Source of the DNA: Sphingobacteriaceae bacterium
GTDB lineage: Bacteria; Bacteroidota; Bacteroidia; B-17B0; Aurantibacillaceae
NCBI GenBank assembly: GCA_947480015.1
Contig: CANKBS010000009.1
Coordinates: 67,255-110,144 of the forward strand
DNA: 42,890 bases
Reading direction: 5' to 3'
The notes under the pieces were generated by a model. It saw nothing but the letters and a program-made list of their open reading frames with translations. It did no database searches and was not told where the DNA came from. The position numbers were made by a program, and so were the translations under genes. The first letter of the stretch is position 1. Each line of letters begins with the position of its first letter. Below are positions 42,491 through 42,890 of the stretch, piece by piece.

Positions 42491-42890
42491 TTTAGCATTC
42501 GGCAAGGGCAGACTCTTCAGGCCAGGTTAATTTTCCTATTCCCTCAGTTGACGGGTAGCCTTTAGATTCCACCATGTATCCATGATGTCTGTTGAACTTT
42601 AGCATCCGGCTAGTGCGGACTCTTCAGGCCACGTTAATTTTCCTATGCCCTCTGAGTGACGGTGGATCTATAGAACGCGCGTCATTCAGACACCGCATAG
42701 GAGCGATTTCGAAGGCGGCGGAAGAATCTGCACTATGGGGCTGCTAGCCATACGGCTGGGGCGGACTCTTCAGGCCAGCGGTTATCGATGTGTGCCCTCT
42801 GCGTGACGGTAGCCTTTAGATTCCACCATGTATCCATGATGTCTGTTGAACTTTAGCATCCGGCTAGTGCGGACTCTTCAGGCCAGGTTA
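42491..42890. repeat. Block of ~107-bp imperfect intergenic repeats, running off the window
   Basis: The core GACTCTTCAGGCCA occurs four times (42511, 42618, 42764, 42872), spaced 107, 146 and 108 bp. A 77-bp stretch is identical at 42555-42631 and 42809-42885. Further shared words include CCCTC...TGACGG (42541, 42648, 42795) and GTTAATTTTCCTAT (42526, 42633). Bases ~42663-42740 interrupt the second unit with unrelated, more G/C-rich sequence. No significant reading frame crosses it. The block looks richer in G+C than its surroundings. Confidence 0.85.

Noticed and set aside
42491-42890. Possible CRISPR array
   Set aside because: Spacing between core repeats is irregular (107, 146, 108 bp), the repeated part is up to 77 bp, the units are imperfect, and no cas genes are present.

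Overview
The window comes from the chromosome of a member of the Bacteroidota. Four independent signs agree: two giant secreted proteins end in the gliding-motility/CHU_C domain that is the type B sorting signal of the type IX secretion system (T9SS); the best promoter candidates fit the Bacteroidota form TTTG - about 20 bp - TAnnTTTG; families typical of the phylum are present (DUF1573 lipoprotein, YajC-YbbR-CoaE cluster, BatA-type protein, DUF6089/PorG-like barrel, TonB receptor with a carboxypeptidase-regulatory-like domain); and the DNA is AT-rich throughout. No genus is claimed.

Layout. 1-896: 3' part of an FAD-dependent oxidoreductase. 1367-7381: a ~2,000-residue secreted protein with about 17 PKD repeats. 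7650-10454: a tightly packed three-gene unit made of an ECF sigma factor, a one-TM protein in the usual anti-sigma position, and a secreted protein. 10592-13641: phosphoglycerate mutase, HAD hydrolase, methionine aminopeptidase and a membrane-anchored EEP-family protein, closely spaced. 13675-14586: a lipoprotein fused to a Pmp3/YqaE domain, then a small Lys/Cys-rich secreted protein. 14658-19618, minus strand: a unit with an active M16 peptidase, a CoaD-like adenylyltransferase with an N-terminal extension, a GT-C-type membrane protein and a catalytically dead M16 partner. 19703-20653: a nitronate-monooxygenase-like flavoprotein, divergent from a PorG/DUF6089-like barrel. 21823-24610: DUF1573 lipoprotein, yajC, YbbR-like, coaE and a helical hypothetical protein. 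24628-27951, minus: a BatA/vWA protein and a dihydroorotase homologue lacking the HxH metal motif. 28087-30171: a membrane hypothetical, a minus-strand tRNA with anticodon CAT, and a fusion of a histone-H1-like Lys/Ala tail to a START-like domain. 30238-32958, minus: a TonB-dependent receptor behind a TPP riboswitch and a good promoter. 33003-36895: dxr, rseP, a secreted hypothetical and a GNAT acetyltransferase. 37068-42362, minus: a second giant T9SS cargo. 42491-42890: an intergenic repeat block running off the window edge.

How parts relate. Two T9SS cargo proteins and a PorG-like barrel share the window. The TPP riboswitch makes thiamine, or a thiamine precursor or phosphate ester, the most likely substrate of the TonB receptor. 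CoaE and a CoaD-like protein point to coenzyme A synthesis, but they are in different transcription units.

Points most worth a second look: the histone-tail/START fusion; the TPP riboswitch with an additional strong hairpin and duplicated leader sequence; four genes whose reading frames clearly begin without ATG, one of which needs a CTG or ATT start to recover its signal peptide; a terminator-like hairpin inside the start of the YbbR gene; and the ~107-bp repeat block at the right edge.
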